Source: Pseudomonas sp. GM78
GTDB taxonomy: Bacteria; Pseudomonadota; Gammaproteobacteria; Pseudomonadales; Pseudomonadaceae
DNA: 64,000 nt
Direction: 5' to 3'
Assembly (NCBI RefSeq): GCF_000282475.1
Contig: NZ_AKJF01000021.1
Coordinates: forward strand, 1-64,000
Each line of letters starts with the position of its first letter. Positions within the stretch are counted from its first letter, which is position 1. Below, piece after piece: positions 25,317 to 34,616 of the stretch. A program made the position numbers and the translations under genes. The notes beneath the pieces were generated by a model. It had not been told where the DNA came from, ran no database searches, and saw only the letters and a program-made list of their open reading frames with translations.

Positions 25317-27588
25317 ACTGGATAAGCGACAGCCGCGCATTGCGGTTGGCTGGCTGCATTTTCAACAGCCTTTCCAGCTCCTCGCACGCGGCATCGACCT
25401 TGCCGCTGTCATGCAGGGCCACGGCCAGCACATAGCCGTATTGCGGACTCTGCGGTTCCAGTTGCGCGGCTTTGCGCAGGAAGGGCATGGCCTGATCGGA
25501 TTTGCCTGCACGTACCAGTGACAAGCCCTGGGTGTGTTGCAGCAGTGCGGCGTCGGGGTGTTCCTTCAGGTTTTGCGCCAGCAGCGTTTGGGCTTCCTGA
25601 CCGCGACCGTTGGCTTCCAGCCATTGCACAAGGGTCACCAGCGCCGGGTAGAAGTCCGGGTCGCGCTGGAGTGAGGTGCGCAACAAACCTTCGACTTCGC
25701 CGCTGCGGCCGCTGGCCTGGTAGAGCATGGCCAGGTTGAGGTTGGCTTCGGCGCGTTCGGCCAGGCTCTTCTGCACGGTCTCGTATTCGGCGATGGCCGC
25801 ATTCCAGTTGTCCTGGGCCGTGCCCAGGCCATTGCGTGCCACGCTGAGTAGATCCCGGGCCGCGGCAATGCGTACCGCCTTGACCGGGTCGCTCAGCAAC
25901 GGCGTCAACAGCGGCGCACGCTCCGGCGGTGGCAGGAAGGCACTGATCGCCCGCACGGCGCTTTCACGCACTTGCGGCGCCGCATTGCCCAAGTCCCGGG
26001 TGGCCAGTTTCAGCGCCTGCTCGCTGGGGTACAGCGGCAACTCGGCAAGCAGGGTCGCCCGTTGAATCGCTGGCAGGTTGCTGCGCTGCAATTGCTCGTA
26101 CAGGGTTTGCGCGGCGCCAGGCTGGCCGTTGCGGATCAGCCACAGGCTTTCGTCGTAACGCGGGGCCTGGGCGGCGGTGGAGGTGTTCCAGAGCTTGAAC
26201 TGCTCGGTAACCTTGTCGCCGGCCTTGCCCCGGTGACAGGTCAGGCAGGCGTCCGGAGTGCCGAGCTTTTTCGCCCGCTCGGGGTTGGGGATGCTGAAAC
26301 TGTGGTCATGCCTAAAGTCATTGCCCATATAGAACTTGCCGGGCATATGGCAATCGATGCACTGCGACCCCGGCTGGCCCATGGTGTGGCGGGTGTGTTC
26401 GATGGAATCGTAGTTTTTCGCTTGCAGGCCCTTGCCGTCGACGCCTTCGACGGAGGTCTTGCCAGCGGTGTTGTGGCATTGCAGGCACACGCCATTGCCC
26501 GGCGCCTTCAATTCGCTGCTGTGGGGGTTGTGGCAGTTGCTGCAGCGCACGCCCTTGTCGAACATTTTGCTCTGGGCGAACGAACCGTGTTCGAACACTT
26601 CATCCTTGATCTTGCCATCCAGCGCATACAGCTCGCGGGTCAGGGCACTGGGCAGGTAGTCGTCCATCAGGCGCTTGCCAACGGTGAAGCCGTCGCCCAG
26701 TGGCGCACGACGCGAGTGACAGCGGGCACAGGTTTCGATCTCGACGGTGGCGTTTTTGTCCTTGAGGTCGACGGCAAAACCCGAGTGGACCAGATCGCCT
26801 TTTTTCGTCGTCCATTGCAGGTGATTGGAGGCCGGGCCGTGGCAGGCCTGGCAGCCGACGCCGAGGCTGTTCCACTGGCTGTCGAAGGTGTTTTTCGCGG
26901 TATCGAAATTGCGCTTGTAGCCGGTGGTGTGGCACTCGACGCACATGAAGTTGGCGTTCTGGCTCGGCTTGCTCCAGTGCAGCGGGTCCTTGAAGGTCAC
27001 ACCCTGGCCTGGATAGAGATGAAACCAGCGCTGCTTCTCGGTATCCCAGGCAATGCCGAGGGCTTGCAAGCGACCTTCGCCGACCTCTATCAGGTATTGC
27101 TGCAAGGGTGCGATGCCAAAGGTGTAGGCGACCTTGAAGTCGGCGTTCTTGCCGTCGATGCCAGGGGTGTTGACCCAGAAGCCGTCGTCCTTGCGCGAGA
27201 ACCGGGTCGTTTCGTTTTCGCCCTTGAAAGTGACGTTGTTGAAGTCGCCGAGCATGGTCTGCGCGTTGGCCTCCTGCATCGCCAATTGGTGATGGGAACC
27301 TTGCCAGTCCATGACCTGTGCGCTGTGGCAGCCCTGGCATTGCTGCTCGTCGACCATGGTCGCCGGCGCCATGGCGACGGGTTGCGGTTGCGCTTTTGCG
27401 GGTTGCGCGACAGGTGTATTGACCGGCGCATAGCTCACCGGAGCCGGTTGGCTGCTGAGCAGGAACCAGCCGATGCCCGCGACCGCCAGCAATAAGGCGC
27501 CGATGGTGACGGGGAACAGGTAGCGATGAATCAGGGTCGGTTGCGAATCAGGGTTTGGCTCTACTGCTTTATTTTTATGTTTCGGCAT
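25228..27588 (-). CDS. Membrane-anchored octahaem cytochrome c with HEAT/TPR repeats
   Basis: A 786-residue protein with an N-terminal membrane anchor (about residues 25-45, LFPVTIGALLLAVAGIGWFLL) and a periplasmic body. Eight CxxCH haem motifs begin at residues 84, 216, 246, 287, 349, 368, 410 and 448 (CQGCH, CVECH, CQACH, CARCH, CSNCH, CLQCH, CIDCH, CLTCH). After residue 480 come HEAT-like helices (ATRDLGNAAPQVRESAVRAI) and then TPR repeats to the end. Related multihaem proteins shuttle electrons in the envelope. GGAAG lies 5 bases before the ATG. The gene precedes no terminator; a REP hairpin follows. The membrane-fused spermidine-synthase-like gene lies upstream in the same direction. The redox partner is unknown. 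Confidence 0.9.
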   Translation of the reverse strand: MPKHKNKAVEPNPDSQPTLIHRYLFPVTIGALLLAVAGIGWFLLSSQPAPVSYAPVNTPVAQPAKAQPQPVAMAPATMVDEQQCQGCHSAQVMDWQGSHHQLAMQEANAQTMLGDFNNVTFKGENETTRFSRKDDGFWVNTPGIDGKNADFKVAYTFGIAPLQQYLIEVGEGRLQALGIAWDTEKQRWFHLYPGQGVTFKDPLHWSKPSQNANFMCVECHTTGYKRNFDTAKNTFDSQWNSLGVGCQACHGPASNHLQWTTKKGDLVHSGFAVDLKDKNATVEIETCARCHSRRAPLGDGFTVGKRLMDDYLPSALTRELYALDGKIKDEVFEHGSFAQSKMFDKGVRCSNCHNPHSSELKAPGNGVCLQCHNTAGKTSVEGVDGKGLQAKNYDSIEHTRHTMGQPGSQCIDCHMPGKFYMGNDFRHDHSFSIPNPERAKKLGTPDACLTCHRGKAGDKVTEQFKLWNTSTAAQAPRYDESLWLIRNGQPGAAQTLYEQLQRSNLPAIQRATLLAELPLYPSEQALKLATRDLGNAAPQVRESAVRAISAFLPPPERAPLLTPLLSDPVKAVRIAAARDLLSVARNGLGTAQDNWNAAIAEYETVQKSLAERAEANLNLAMLYQASGRSGEVEGLLRTSLQRDPDFYPALVTLVQWLEANGRGQEAQTLLAQNLKEHPDAALLQHTQGLSLVRAGKSDQAMPFLRKAAQLEPQSPQYGYVLAVALHDSGKVDAACEELERLLKMQPANRNARLSLIQYYLDSGQEPKAQVLLQGWKKMNMGDPALK

Positions 27589-27702
27589 TACGACTTCCGT
27601 AGTCCAGGTGCGTTTGCCGTCAGGCGCGCGTTCATGCTCGATGCAGCTTTGCCGGATGGCCGGTTTCTGTCAAATGATGGTTGTGGTGAAGCTGATGGCC
27701 CA

Positions 27703-27792
27703 ATCGCTGGCAAGCCAGCTCCCACAGGGAGTTGTGTCGTACCTGAATGTTGTGAACGACGCCAAAACTGTGGGAGCTGGCTTGCCAGCGAT
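27703..27792. repeat. REP/BIME palindrome pair
   Basis: Inverted units with an atcgctggcaagccagctcc core and the complement ending ccagcgat, about 40 bases apart. It separates the MFS/spermidine-synthase gene from the cytochrome gene; the 225-base gap holds nothing else I can identify. Confidence 0.88.
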
Positions 27793-27813
27793 AGCGGCCT
27801 GACAGGCGCCGCA

Positions 27814-30327
27814 TCACTCCCCGACAAACCACCGGAAATACGGATTCCCCCCATCCCCGCGCATCACCTCGCGCACATCCCTGGCCCAGGCATCCCGGTC
27901 ACCGTCATAGGCGTGCAGGCTCGCCCGGTAGAACTGCATCAGGCGCTGTTGGTGGGTGTTCATTCGCTCGCTAAACCCCTGATTGGCGTTCACCAGCACC
28001 GGCGGTTGGTGCAAGTCCAGCAGGGCCGGCAGCACGCGGGTGATCTCCTTGGCTCGCACCCACGGCGCGTATTCGATTCGCGGCTGGTCATCCGTCACTG
28101 CGGGTGCATCAGCGGCAAAGCGCTCCAAGCCGGCGCGGTCGGTGACCCAGGTCGCGAGCAGGGCGGCGGCCGAGCCGATACCGACGTCTTGCAGAGTGCT
28201 GCGCACAGTGTCCTGCTGGAAACGTTGAGTGATTTTGGCGGCATCCAGCTCGATCGGCTCCAGCGACCCCACCAGCAGCATTTCGTGGAACTCGCTGGTC
28301 CATAGGGTGGCGTAGGGGAAGACATCAAGGAAACTGCGCACCAGCGAGCGCGAGTCGTCGATGTTTTGCGTTGGCAGCGGCAGCCATTGTGCGACCAGGC
28401 CCTGTTTCTGCAAGCGGCTGGCGGCCAACTGGTAGAAGTCCCGGGAATACAGGTTGACCACGCCGGCAGCGGAGGGCGGTGGCGGTTCGAGGGTGATCAA
28501 GTCGTAGCGTTGCGGGTTGCGCAGCAGTTCCTGGCGACCGTCGCGCAGGCGCACGTCGACACCCGGGTCGGCGGCGGCATTGAAGTTGCCCTTGAACAGC
28601 GGCGCGGCCTTGACCACCGACGGCAGCAGTTCAGCGACAACGCGCTGCTCCAGGCCCGGATAGCGCGTCAGGGCGCCGGCGGTGATGCCCGTGCCGAAAC
28701 CGATCACCAGTGCCGAGCGCGGTTCGCCGTTGTGGATCAACAATGGCAGCAGCGCCTGGATGCGCATGTAGCGCAGCGAAGGCATGGCGTCGCCGGTGTT
28801 TGAGACACCCTGGATGTACAAGCGCTGGAACGCCCTCTGGCCCTTGCCCTGGGTGACCACGGCGACGGTACCGCCGCGACCCTCCTCATAGAACGCCAAG
28901 GTGCCGTTGCGCGCGCCGGGCAGCAGGCTGGCCAGCTTGTCCACCGGGGTCAGCAGCGCCAGCGCCACCGATACCAGGCCGACGGCGATCACACCCTGTC
29001 GCCGTCCCTTCTTCACGCCATGGCCCTTGCGCACGGCACAGTAGCCAATCCCCGCGGCGATGATCGCCAGCAGTCCCAGGGTTCGAACCAGGCCCAGCAG
29101 CGGGATCAGCACAAAGCCGCAGAGCATCACCCCGACGATACCGCCCAGGGTATTGAACGCCACCACCTCGCCGACATTGCGCCCTACATGGTCGCGCCCG
29201 ACGCTCAAGCGCAGCGCCACGGGAAACGCCGCGCCTAGCAGCAGCGTCGGCACGAACACGATGCTCAGCGCCGCCACGGCGAAGCGTGTGCTCATGCCGA
29301 GCAATTCACTGGCGCCCAATGACAGCACCCAGGCTTCGGCCGCGCTTTGCGCGAGCACCAGCCAACGCCCCAGCAGTGCAATTTCCAGCAATGCGATCAA
29401 GCCGGCACCGGCGATCAGCAGGCCGAACACACCCCAGGGATCGCGCAGGCGATCCACCCGACGGGCGAGCAGGGCGCTGCCGAAGAACAGCCCGGTGAGG
29501 TACGTCGCCAACACCACGGCAAAGGCATAGGTGCGGGTACTCATGAACTGCACGATGGATTGCGACCAGACCACTTCGTAGCCCAGGGCCACGCCGCCGG
29601 CAATCGAATACAGCCACAGGGCCAGGCGATCCGGCGCTTTGTCGGCGTGGTGGTGGACCGGGGTTTCAACGGCCAGGACACGTTGACGCTGGAACCACAG
29701 GGCACCGGCGGCGGCCAGCAGATTGAGCATCGCGGCGGCCAGGGCACTGCCGCGCACCCCGAAGGTGGCAATCAATACGAACGCCGCGAGCAGAGTGCCG
29801 GCAATGGCGCCCGCAGTGTTGGCCGCGTAGAGGTGACCACCGGCCTTGCCCAATTGCTGCGGATCGGCGGCCAGGGAACGCACCAGCACCGGCAGCGTGC
29901 CGCCCATCAGCAACGCCGGAAGGCCCACCAGCGCAAACGGCAACACCCAGGCCAACAGGCCCACCTGCTGCTCCAGCCAGGCAAACGGACTGGCCGCCAG
30001 GCTCATGGCGAAGGTCGCGCCGACCCCCAGCACCGCCACCAGCACTTCCAGCCCGGCATACAACAGGACCGGTTGCTGCAAGCGGTCCGCCCAGCGGCCG
30101 AACAACAGGCCGCCCAGGGCCAGACCGGCGAAAAAAGCGCTGATCCCGGTGGTGATGGCGTACACCTCGACGCCCACCACCAGCGACAGCTGCTTGATCC
30201 ACAGCACCTGATACACCAGCGCGGCGGAGCCAGAGACGAACAGCAACAGGGCGGGGATCAACAGCGCCGGGGAGGCGACGTGGGGGGCAGGTATGGCCGA
30301 CGACTTGCTGGCGACACGTGAGGACAT
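27814..30327 (-). CDS. Membrane-fused spermidine-synthase-like protein
   Basis: An 837-residue fusion. The first roughly 460 residues hold about a dozen membrane helices of MFS or spermidine-synthase-associated type (LLFVSGSAALVYQVLWIKQL is the typical first helix). The C-terminal part, about 500-740, is a spermidine-synthase-like Rossmann domain with SALVIGFGTGITAG as the S-adenosyl-binding loop and YDLITLEPPPPSA in place of the classical catalytic aspartate region. AAGG lies 9 bases before the ATG. Such fusions accompany multihaem cytochromes in several proteobacteria. Real aminopropyltransferase activity is doubtful because the key acidic residues are changed; a methyltransferase-like or sensing role is possible. 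Confidence 0.88.
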   Translation of the reverse strand: MSSRVASKSSAIPAPHVASPALLIPALLLFVSGSAALVYQVLWIKQLSLVVGVEVYAITTGISAFFAGLALGGLLFGRWADRLQQPVLLYAGLEVLVAVLGVGATFAMSLAASPFAWLEQQVGLLAWVLPFALVGLPALLMGGTLPVLVRSLAADPQQLGKAGGHLYAANTAGAIAGTLLAAFVLIATFGVRGSALAAAMLNLLAAAGALWFQRQRVLAVETPVHHHADKAPDRLALWLYSIAGGVALGYEVVWSQSIVQFMSTRTYAFAVVLATYLTGLFFGSALLARRVDRLRDPWGVFGLLIAGAGLIALLEIALLGRWLVLAQSAAEAWVLSLGASELLGMSTRFAVAALSIVFVPTLLLGAAFPVALRLSVGRDHVGRNVGEVVAFNTLGGIVGVMLCGFVLIPLLGLVRTLGLLAIIAAGIGYCAVRKGHGVKKGRRQGVIAVGLVSVALALLTPVDKLASLLPGARNGTLAFYEEGRGGTVAVVTQGKGQRAFQRLYIQGVSNTGDAMPSLRYMRIQALLPLLIHNGEPRSALVIGFGTGITAGALTRYPGLEQRVVAELLPSVVKAAPLFKGNFNAAADPGVDVRLRDGRQELLRNPQRYDLITLEPPPPSAAGVVNLYSRDFYQLAASRLQKQGLVAQWLPLPTQNIDDSRSLVRSFLDVFPYATLWTSEFHEMLLVGSLEPIELDAAKITQRFQQDTVRSTLQDVGIGSAAALLATWVTDRAGLERFAADAPAVTDDQPRIEYAPWVRAKEITRVLPALLDLHQPPVLVNANQGFSERMNTHQQRLMQFYRASLHAYDGDRDAWARDVREVMRGDGGNPYFRWFVGE

Positions 30328-30376
30328 TGCGGATTGCCTTGTTCCAGTTCAAAAGCATCTGCGACTGCGCCGGCCT

Positions 30377-30453
30377 CATCGCGAGCAGGCTCGCTCCCAC
30401 AGTAGATCTTCGGTGCAACCAAAATCCCTGTGGGAGCGAGCCTGCTCGCGATG
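30377..30453. repeat. REP/BIME palindrome pair
   Basis: catcgcgagcaggctcgctc and its complement ending cctgctcgcgatg, about 28 bases apart. It sits between the start of the fused synthase gene and the terminator of the sulfatase operon. Confidence 0.92.
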
Positions 30454-30475
30454 GGGACGACGCGGTCCCAAGTCT

Positions 30476-30509
30476 AAAATAGAGCCGCTCGCCGATGAAG
30501 GCGAGCGGC
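30476..30509 (-). terminator. Rho-independent terminator of the sulfatase operon
   Basis: On the minus strand a perfect ten-base stem (gccgctcgcc / ggcgagcggc) with a six-base loop is followed by TCTATTTT, 13 bases past the sulfatase stop. It ends the long operon that starts near 42913. Confidence 0.85.
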
Positions 30510-30521
30510 GGTCAAGCGGTC

Positions 30522-32099
30522 TTACTTGGCGCCCGCTTTCATTTTTTCTGCGATTTTCTTGTCAACTTCCTCTTGTACCTGGTCGATGCTGAAGCTCGCC
30601 GGGCGTTGGCTAGGCGGGTAATCGACAAAGGTTTGCAGGAAGGCTGCGGATTTCGAGATACCCTGGAATATCAGATAGTCGTTCTTCGCAAGCCAGTCAT
30701 AGTATTGGTCAGATACAACATCGGCACGCTCGTAGGGGTCCATGCGCAAGTTGAAAATCTTCGGCACGCGCAGGCAGGTGAACGGTTCGCTCCAGACCTT
30801 GAAGCCCCCCGGCGCACGTTGCTCGCAGAAGACGAACTTCCAGTCGTTGTAACGCATGCTCACCAGCACGCCATCATCGTTGAAGTAGAAGAACTCGTTA
30901 CGCGCACTCTTGTCGGCCTTGCCGGTCAGATAATCCAACTGGTTGTAACCGTCCAGGTGCACCTTGAAGTTCTTCCCGCCCAGGTCGGCGCCCTTGAGCA
31001 GGCGGTCCTTGATATCGGTATCGCCGACAGCCGCCAGCAAGGTCGGGAACCAGTCCAGTCCGGAGAACATCTGTGTCGACACTTCACCAGGCTTGACGTG
31101 GCCCGGCCAGCGAATCATCGCCGGAACCCGATAGGCACCTTCCCAGTTGGAGTTTTTCTCGTTGCGGAACGGGGTGGTTGCCGCATCCGGCCAGGACCAT
31201 TGGTTCGGGCCGTTGTCGGTGGTGTAGACCACGATGGTGTTATCGGTGATCTTCAGGTCATCCAGCGTCTTCAGCAACTTGCCGACGTCGCCATCGTGTT
31301 CAAGCATGCCGTCGGCATACTCGTTACCGGGCATGCCGCTCTGGCCCTGCATGGATTCGCGCACGTGAGTGAAGGCATGCATGCGGGTGGTGTTCATCCA
31401 GACGAAGAACGGTTTGTCTGCCTTGGCCTGTTTCTCGATGAACGCCTGGGCGGCGGCGGTGGTTTCGTCGTCGATGGTTTCCATGCGTTTTTTGGTCAGC
31501 GCGCCGGTGTCTTCGATCTTGCCATCGGCGAAGCTGTGGATCACGCCGCGCGGAGAGGCTGCCTTGACGAACTCGGCATCGTCCTTCGGCCAGTAGGGGC
31601 GTTCCGGCTCTTCTTCGGCGTTGAGGTGGTAGAGGTTGCCGAAGAACTCGTCAAAGCCATGGTTGGTGGGCAGGTACTCGTCCTTGTCACCCAAATGGTT
31701 TTTACCGAACTGACCCGTTGCGTAACCCTTGGCCTTGAGCGCCTGGGCAATGGTCACGTCCCTGGCCTGCAAACCCACCGGCACGCCCGGCATGCCCACT
31801 TTGGACAGGCCGGTGCGCAGTGCGGACTGGCCGGTAATGAAGGTCGAGCGCCCGGCCGTGCAACTGTTCTCCGCGTAATAGTCGGTGAACATCATGCCTT
31901 CCTTGGCAATGCGGTCGATGTTCGGCGTCTTGTAGCCGACCACACCCATGGAGTAGGCGCTGATATTGGTCTGGCCGATGTCGTCGCCGAAGATCACGAG
32001 AATGTTGGGCTTATCCGCGGCCCCGGCTGTCGCCGAGAACGCCATCACCGAAGCCGCCAGCAAGGCCGCCTTCGGTAACCACTTGCGTATGCCAGTCAT
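30522..32099 (-). CDS. Exported arylsulfatase
   Basis: A 525-residue sulfatase with a signal peptide (cleavage near residue 27, after SATAGA). The metal-binding start ILVIFGDDIGQ and the formylglycine motif C80-TAGR84 (SCTAGRSTFITG) are intact, as are the later GKNHLGD and TDNGPNQW segments of the family. It hydrolyses sulfate esters in the periplasm after Cys80 is converted to formylglycine; the modifying enzyme is not in the window. ATG 32099 follows AAGGAG by 8 bases. It is the last gene of an 11-gene operon, 71 bases after the HAD gene, with a terminator behind. Sulfate scavenging is the simplest role, but the context with MoxR proteins is unusual. Confidence 0.92.
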   Translation of the reverse strand: MTGIRKWLPKAALLAASVMAFSATAGAADKPNILVIFGDDIGQTNISAYSMGVVGYKTPNIDRIAKEGMMFTDYYAENSCTAGRSTFITGQSALRTGLSKVGMPGVPVGLQARDVTIAQALKAKGYATGQFGKNHLGDKDEYLPTNHGFDEFFGNLYHLNAEEEPERPYWPKDDAEFVKAASPRGVIHSFADGKIEDTGALTKKRMETIDDETTAAAQAFIEKQAKADKPFFVWMNTTRMHAFTHVRESMQGQSGMPGNEYADGMLEHDGDVGKLLKTLDDLKITDNTIVVYTTDNGPNQWSWPDAATTPFRNEKNSNWEGAYRVPAMIRWPGHVKPGEVSTQMFSGLDWFPTLLAAVGDTDIKDRLLKGADLGGKNFKVHLDGYNQLDYLTGKADKSARNEFFYFNDDGVLVSMRYNDWKFVFCEQRAPGGFKVWSEPFTCLRVPKIFNLRMDPYERADVVSDQYYDWLAKNDYLIFQGISKSAAFLQTFVDYPPSQRPASFSIDQVQEEVDKKIAEKMKAGAK

Positions 32100-32169
32100 A
32101 TGACTTGCTCCTTTTGCTTGAGTCGCTCGGGTGCGACAAACGTTCATTGCGGTCCTGCGTCACGCTTTT

Positions 32170-33198
32170 TTATTGCACTTGCTCAGGTTTGGCGGCATCG
32201 AACGGATAGATCCGGCGCCACTCGGCAGCCATGTCCACAACGGTCCAGCCACGGTTTTTTGCTTCGTCCAGGGCCTTGTCCAGGCGGCCGATCTGCGACT
32301 GGCGGTCATAGGCCCATTCACGCTTGGCGTCGGTGTGATGCACCAGCCCCATGAAACGTTTGCCCGGCCCGGCAGCGGTCCACTGCAGCATTTGCAGGTC
32401 GCCGTCGGAGTTGCCGAACGCCAGGATCGGTCGGCGCCCGATCACGGCGTCGATACTCACCGGCTTGCCCGGCCCGTCATCGTTGTGGGCCAGTTTCGGC
32501 GTGCGCAGGATCGACGCCTTGCCATCCTTGTATTCAAACGAGGTGACGAATGTGGTGCCGATCACCTGCTCGGGCGGGATGCCGTAGACCTTTTCGGCGA
32601 AGGCGCGCATGAAGCCGGTGTCGCCACCGGAAACGATGTAGGTCTTGAAGGACTGGCCGCGCAGGTAGTCGAGCATTTCCAGCATCGGCTGGAAGATCAT
32701 TTCGGTGTACGGCTTGCCGGTTTTCGGGTGGCGGGCCTGGCTCAACCAGGTCTTGGCGTAATCGTCGAAGGCTTCGGTGGTCATGCCGGTGTGGGTTGCA
32801 CCGAAGATTTTCATCATGCCGTCGAGGCCGCTGGCGGCCAGGGCCTGGTGATCGTTTTCGAGCACGGCCTGGAATGGCTGGGTGGTCTTCCATTCCGGGT
32901 GCTGCGGCGCGGTGCGCTTGACCTCTTCCAGGGCGAACAGCAATTCGAAGTACATCGGCTGCTCGCTCCACAAGGTGCCGTCGTTATCGAACACGGCGAT
33001 ACGGTCCTCGGGTTTGACGAAGTCCTTGCTGCTTTGGTCGGTCACGGCCTGGACGAATTCGATGATGTTCTTTTTCGACGGACCGTCGTTCCACGACGGC
33101 AGTGGTTCGGCGGCCTGCGCCAGCAATGGCAGGCTCAGGGCCAGTGCCAGCAGCAGCTTTAACCCGTGGAACTGGCGGTGCGCTATCGGGTTCGTCAT
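32170..33198 (-). CDS. Exported HAD-superfamily phosphatase-like hydrolase
   Basis: A 342-residue HAD hydrolase with a signal peptide ([15 protein letters not shown], cleavage near residue 29). The catalytic pair D71 and D73 is in [11 protein letters not shown]; motif II is [11 protein letters not shown]; and the acidic motif IV is [14 protein letters not shown]. It therefore is a periplasmic phosphoryl-transfer enzyme, probably a phosphomonoesterase, on an unknown substrate. Its ATG overlaps the batD stop (ATGA at 33195-33198), which couples it to the MoxR/VWA genes. The arylsulfatase follows 71 bases later. The pair suggests combined removal of phosphate and sulfate groups in the periplasm. 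Confidence 0.9.
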   Translation of the reverse strand: MTNPIAHRQFHGLKLLLALALSLPLLAQAAEPLPSWNDGPSKKNIIEFVQAVTDQSSKDFVKPEDRIAVFDNDGTLWSEQPMYFELLFALEEVKRTAPQHPEWKTTQPFQAVLENDHQALAASGLDGMMKIFGATHTGMTTEAFDDYAKTWLSQARHPKTGKPYTEMIFQPMLEMLDYLRGQSFKTYIVSGGDTGFMRAFAEKVYGIPPEQVIGTTFVTSFEYKDGKASILRTPKLAHNDDGPGKPVSIDAVIGRRPILAFGNSDGDLQMLQWTAAGPGKRFMGLVHHTDAKREWAYDRQSQIGRLDKALDEAKNRGWTVVDMAAEWRRIYPFDAAKPEQVQ

Positions 33199-34616
33199 GG
33201 GAAATCCTTCTCGTGAACGGGGTTGAGTGGTCGTAGTGCGCTAGCGACTGATTCTTGCTTGTGTTCGGCCTGACTATGCAGCGTAGTCAAGGATTGCCTG
33301 AGTTGAAGCAGTGCCTGATCTTTGGCCGGCTGCCGGCCGTAGCACGCACGCAGGAACGCTTGCAGGCGCGGGCCGAAGGCGGTGAGTTTCAGGCCCTTGC
33401 GCCGGCGCCGGGTCCACAGGTACAGGGCGCTCAACTGCGCGGGTTGGCCTTCAAGTTGTGGCGGGATCTGGCGCCAGGCGTACTCGGACGATTCCAGCCA
33501 GGCTGCGTGACGGGCACGGCGGCGCGCCTGCCAGGCGAGGTGCGCACGATGAATGAACGGGCGCGCCAACCACACCAACAGCGCCACGCCCAACAGCAGC
33601 GCCAGCAGGCCAAAGGCGAATCCCGAGAGGTGCAGGCGGTTTTGCTGGCCGAGTTTTTTCAGGTCTTCGGTGATCGAGAAAACCGGTTTGTAGGCGCTAT
33701 CGGCAACGGCGTCGAAGCTCACCGCGGGCACCTGGGCCGTGCGGGTCTGCTGGCTGCCGGTGTCCCACCATTTCAGCTCGATGGCCGGCAGGTTGTGCTG
33801 GCCTTGCGTGTCGATGCGGTAGGTCACGCTGTCGATGCGCTGGCCACCTGTGAAGTTGCCGCGACCGTCGTCCAGATTGCTGACCTGCGGGTTTTTCGGG
33901 TAGCGGCTGAGGCCACTGACATCCCCCAGCGTCGGCGTCGGCAACGACATGGCCAGAGCGCCGTCGGCTTGCAGGGTCAATTGGCGGGTGAGGCTGTCGC
34001 CGACTTTCAACGCAGTGGCCGGTTTGATGATGTCCTGGGTGAAACGCAGCCCATGGGCAACCAGTACCGGCTCGCCGGGCTTGAACCCCGGCGGTTGTGT
34101 CGCGGTGAAGTGCAGCGGTTGGCTTTGCGCACTGAGCTCGAGGGTGGCTTGCCCCGGGGTTGCTCGGACCGTCAGCGGCGCAATATCGAAAGTCTGGGCG
34201 ACGTTTGGTGTGATCAGGTAGCTGTAGCGCATGCCGTTGAAGGATTTGCCGTCGAGCGTCTGGTTCAGGTGTTCGGCGTGACCGTCCGACGGCAGCACCA
34301 GGGCACCGGGCAATTTCAGGTCGGGCAGCGTGGGGGCGCTGGTGAACCAGGTGTCGGTGAGCACATCCAGGCGTAATTCGATGAGGCTGCCGACCATGGC
34401 GGTGTCGGCGGGTTGCAGGCTGGCCTGGACGCGCAGTTCGGGTTCGGCGGCGAGAGCGGTGGTGCTGATCATGCAAAGGAGCAGGGCGCCGAGCTTTGTG
34501 GTGAATGATCTGGCGTCTTCGCGAGCAGGCTCGCTCCCACAGTGGATCTGCGATGCACAAAAATCCCCTGTGGGAGCGAGCCTGCTCGCGAAGAGCGCGA
34601 CTCGGTCAATGATCAT
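33195..34616 (-). CDS. BatD-like membrane protein with REP-encoded N-terminus
   Basis: A 473-residue BatD/oxygen-tolerance family protein. A signal-like stretch ([16 protein letters not shown]) ends near residue 57; the mature part has beta-sandwich repeats ([18 protein letters not shown]) and a single C-terminal membrane helix ([19 protein letters not shown]) before a basic cytoplasmic tail. The only ATG coupled to the previous gene is 34616 (ATGA overlap), but from there the first 40 or so codons run through a REP/BIME, so the N-terminus is odd. A start at the internal ATG near 34472 would cut the signal sequence. No GTG or TTG start fits better. The true start is therefore uncertain; a REP insertion may have reshaped it. 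Confidence 0.8.
   Translation of the reverse strand: MIIDRVALFASRLAPTGDFCASQIHCGSEPAREDARSFTTKLGALLLCMISTTALAAEPELRVQASLQPADTAMVGSLIELRLDVLTDTWFTSAPTLPDLKLPGALVLPSDGHAEHLNQTLDGKSFNGMRYSYLITPNVAQTFDIAPLTVRATPGQATLELSAQSQPLHFTATQPPGFKPGEPVLVAHGLRFTQDIIKPATALKVGDSLTRQLTLQADGALAMSLPTPTLGDVSGLSRYPKNPQVSNLDDGRGNFTGGQRIDSVTYRIDTQGQHNLPAIELKWWDTGSQQTRTAQVPAVSFDAVADSAYKPVFSITEDLKKLGQQNRLHLSGFAFGLLALLLGVALLVWLARPFIHRAHLAWQARRRARHAAWLESSEYAWRQIPPQLEGQPAQLSALYLWTRRRRKGLKLTAFGPRLQAFLRACYGRQPAKDQALLQLRQSLTTLHSQAEHKQESVASALRPLNPVHEKDFP
34517..34593. repeat. REP/BIME inside the 5' end of batD
   Basis: cttcgcgagcaggctcgctc and its complement ending cctgctcgcgaag, about 27 bases apart. Its flanks carry near-identical 11-mers, ggtgaatgatc at 34500-34510 and ggtcaatgatc at 34604-34614, like a target-site duplication with a 104-base period. 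Confidence 0.9.
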
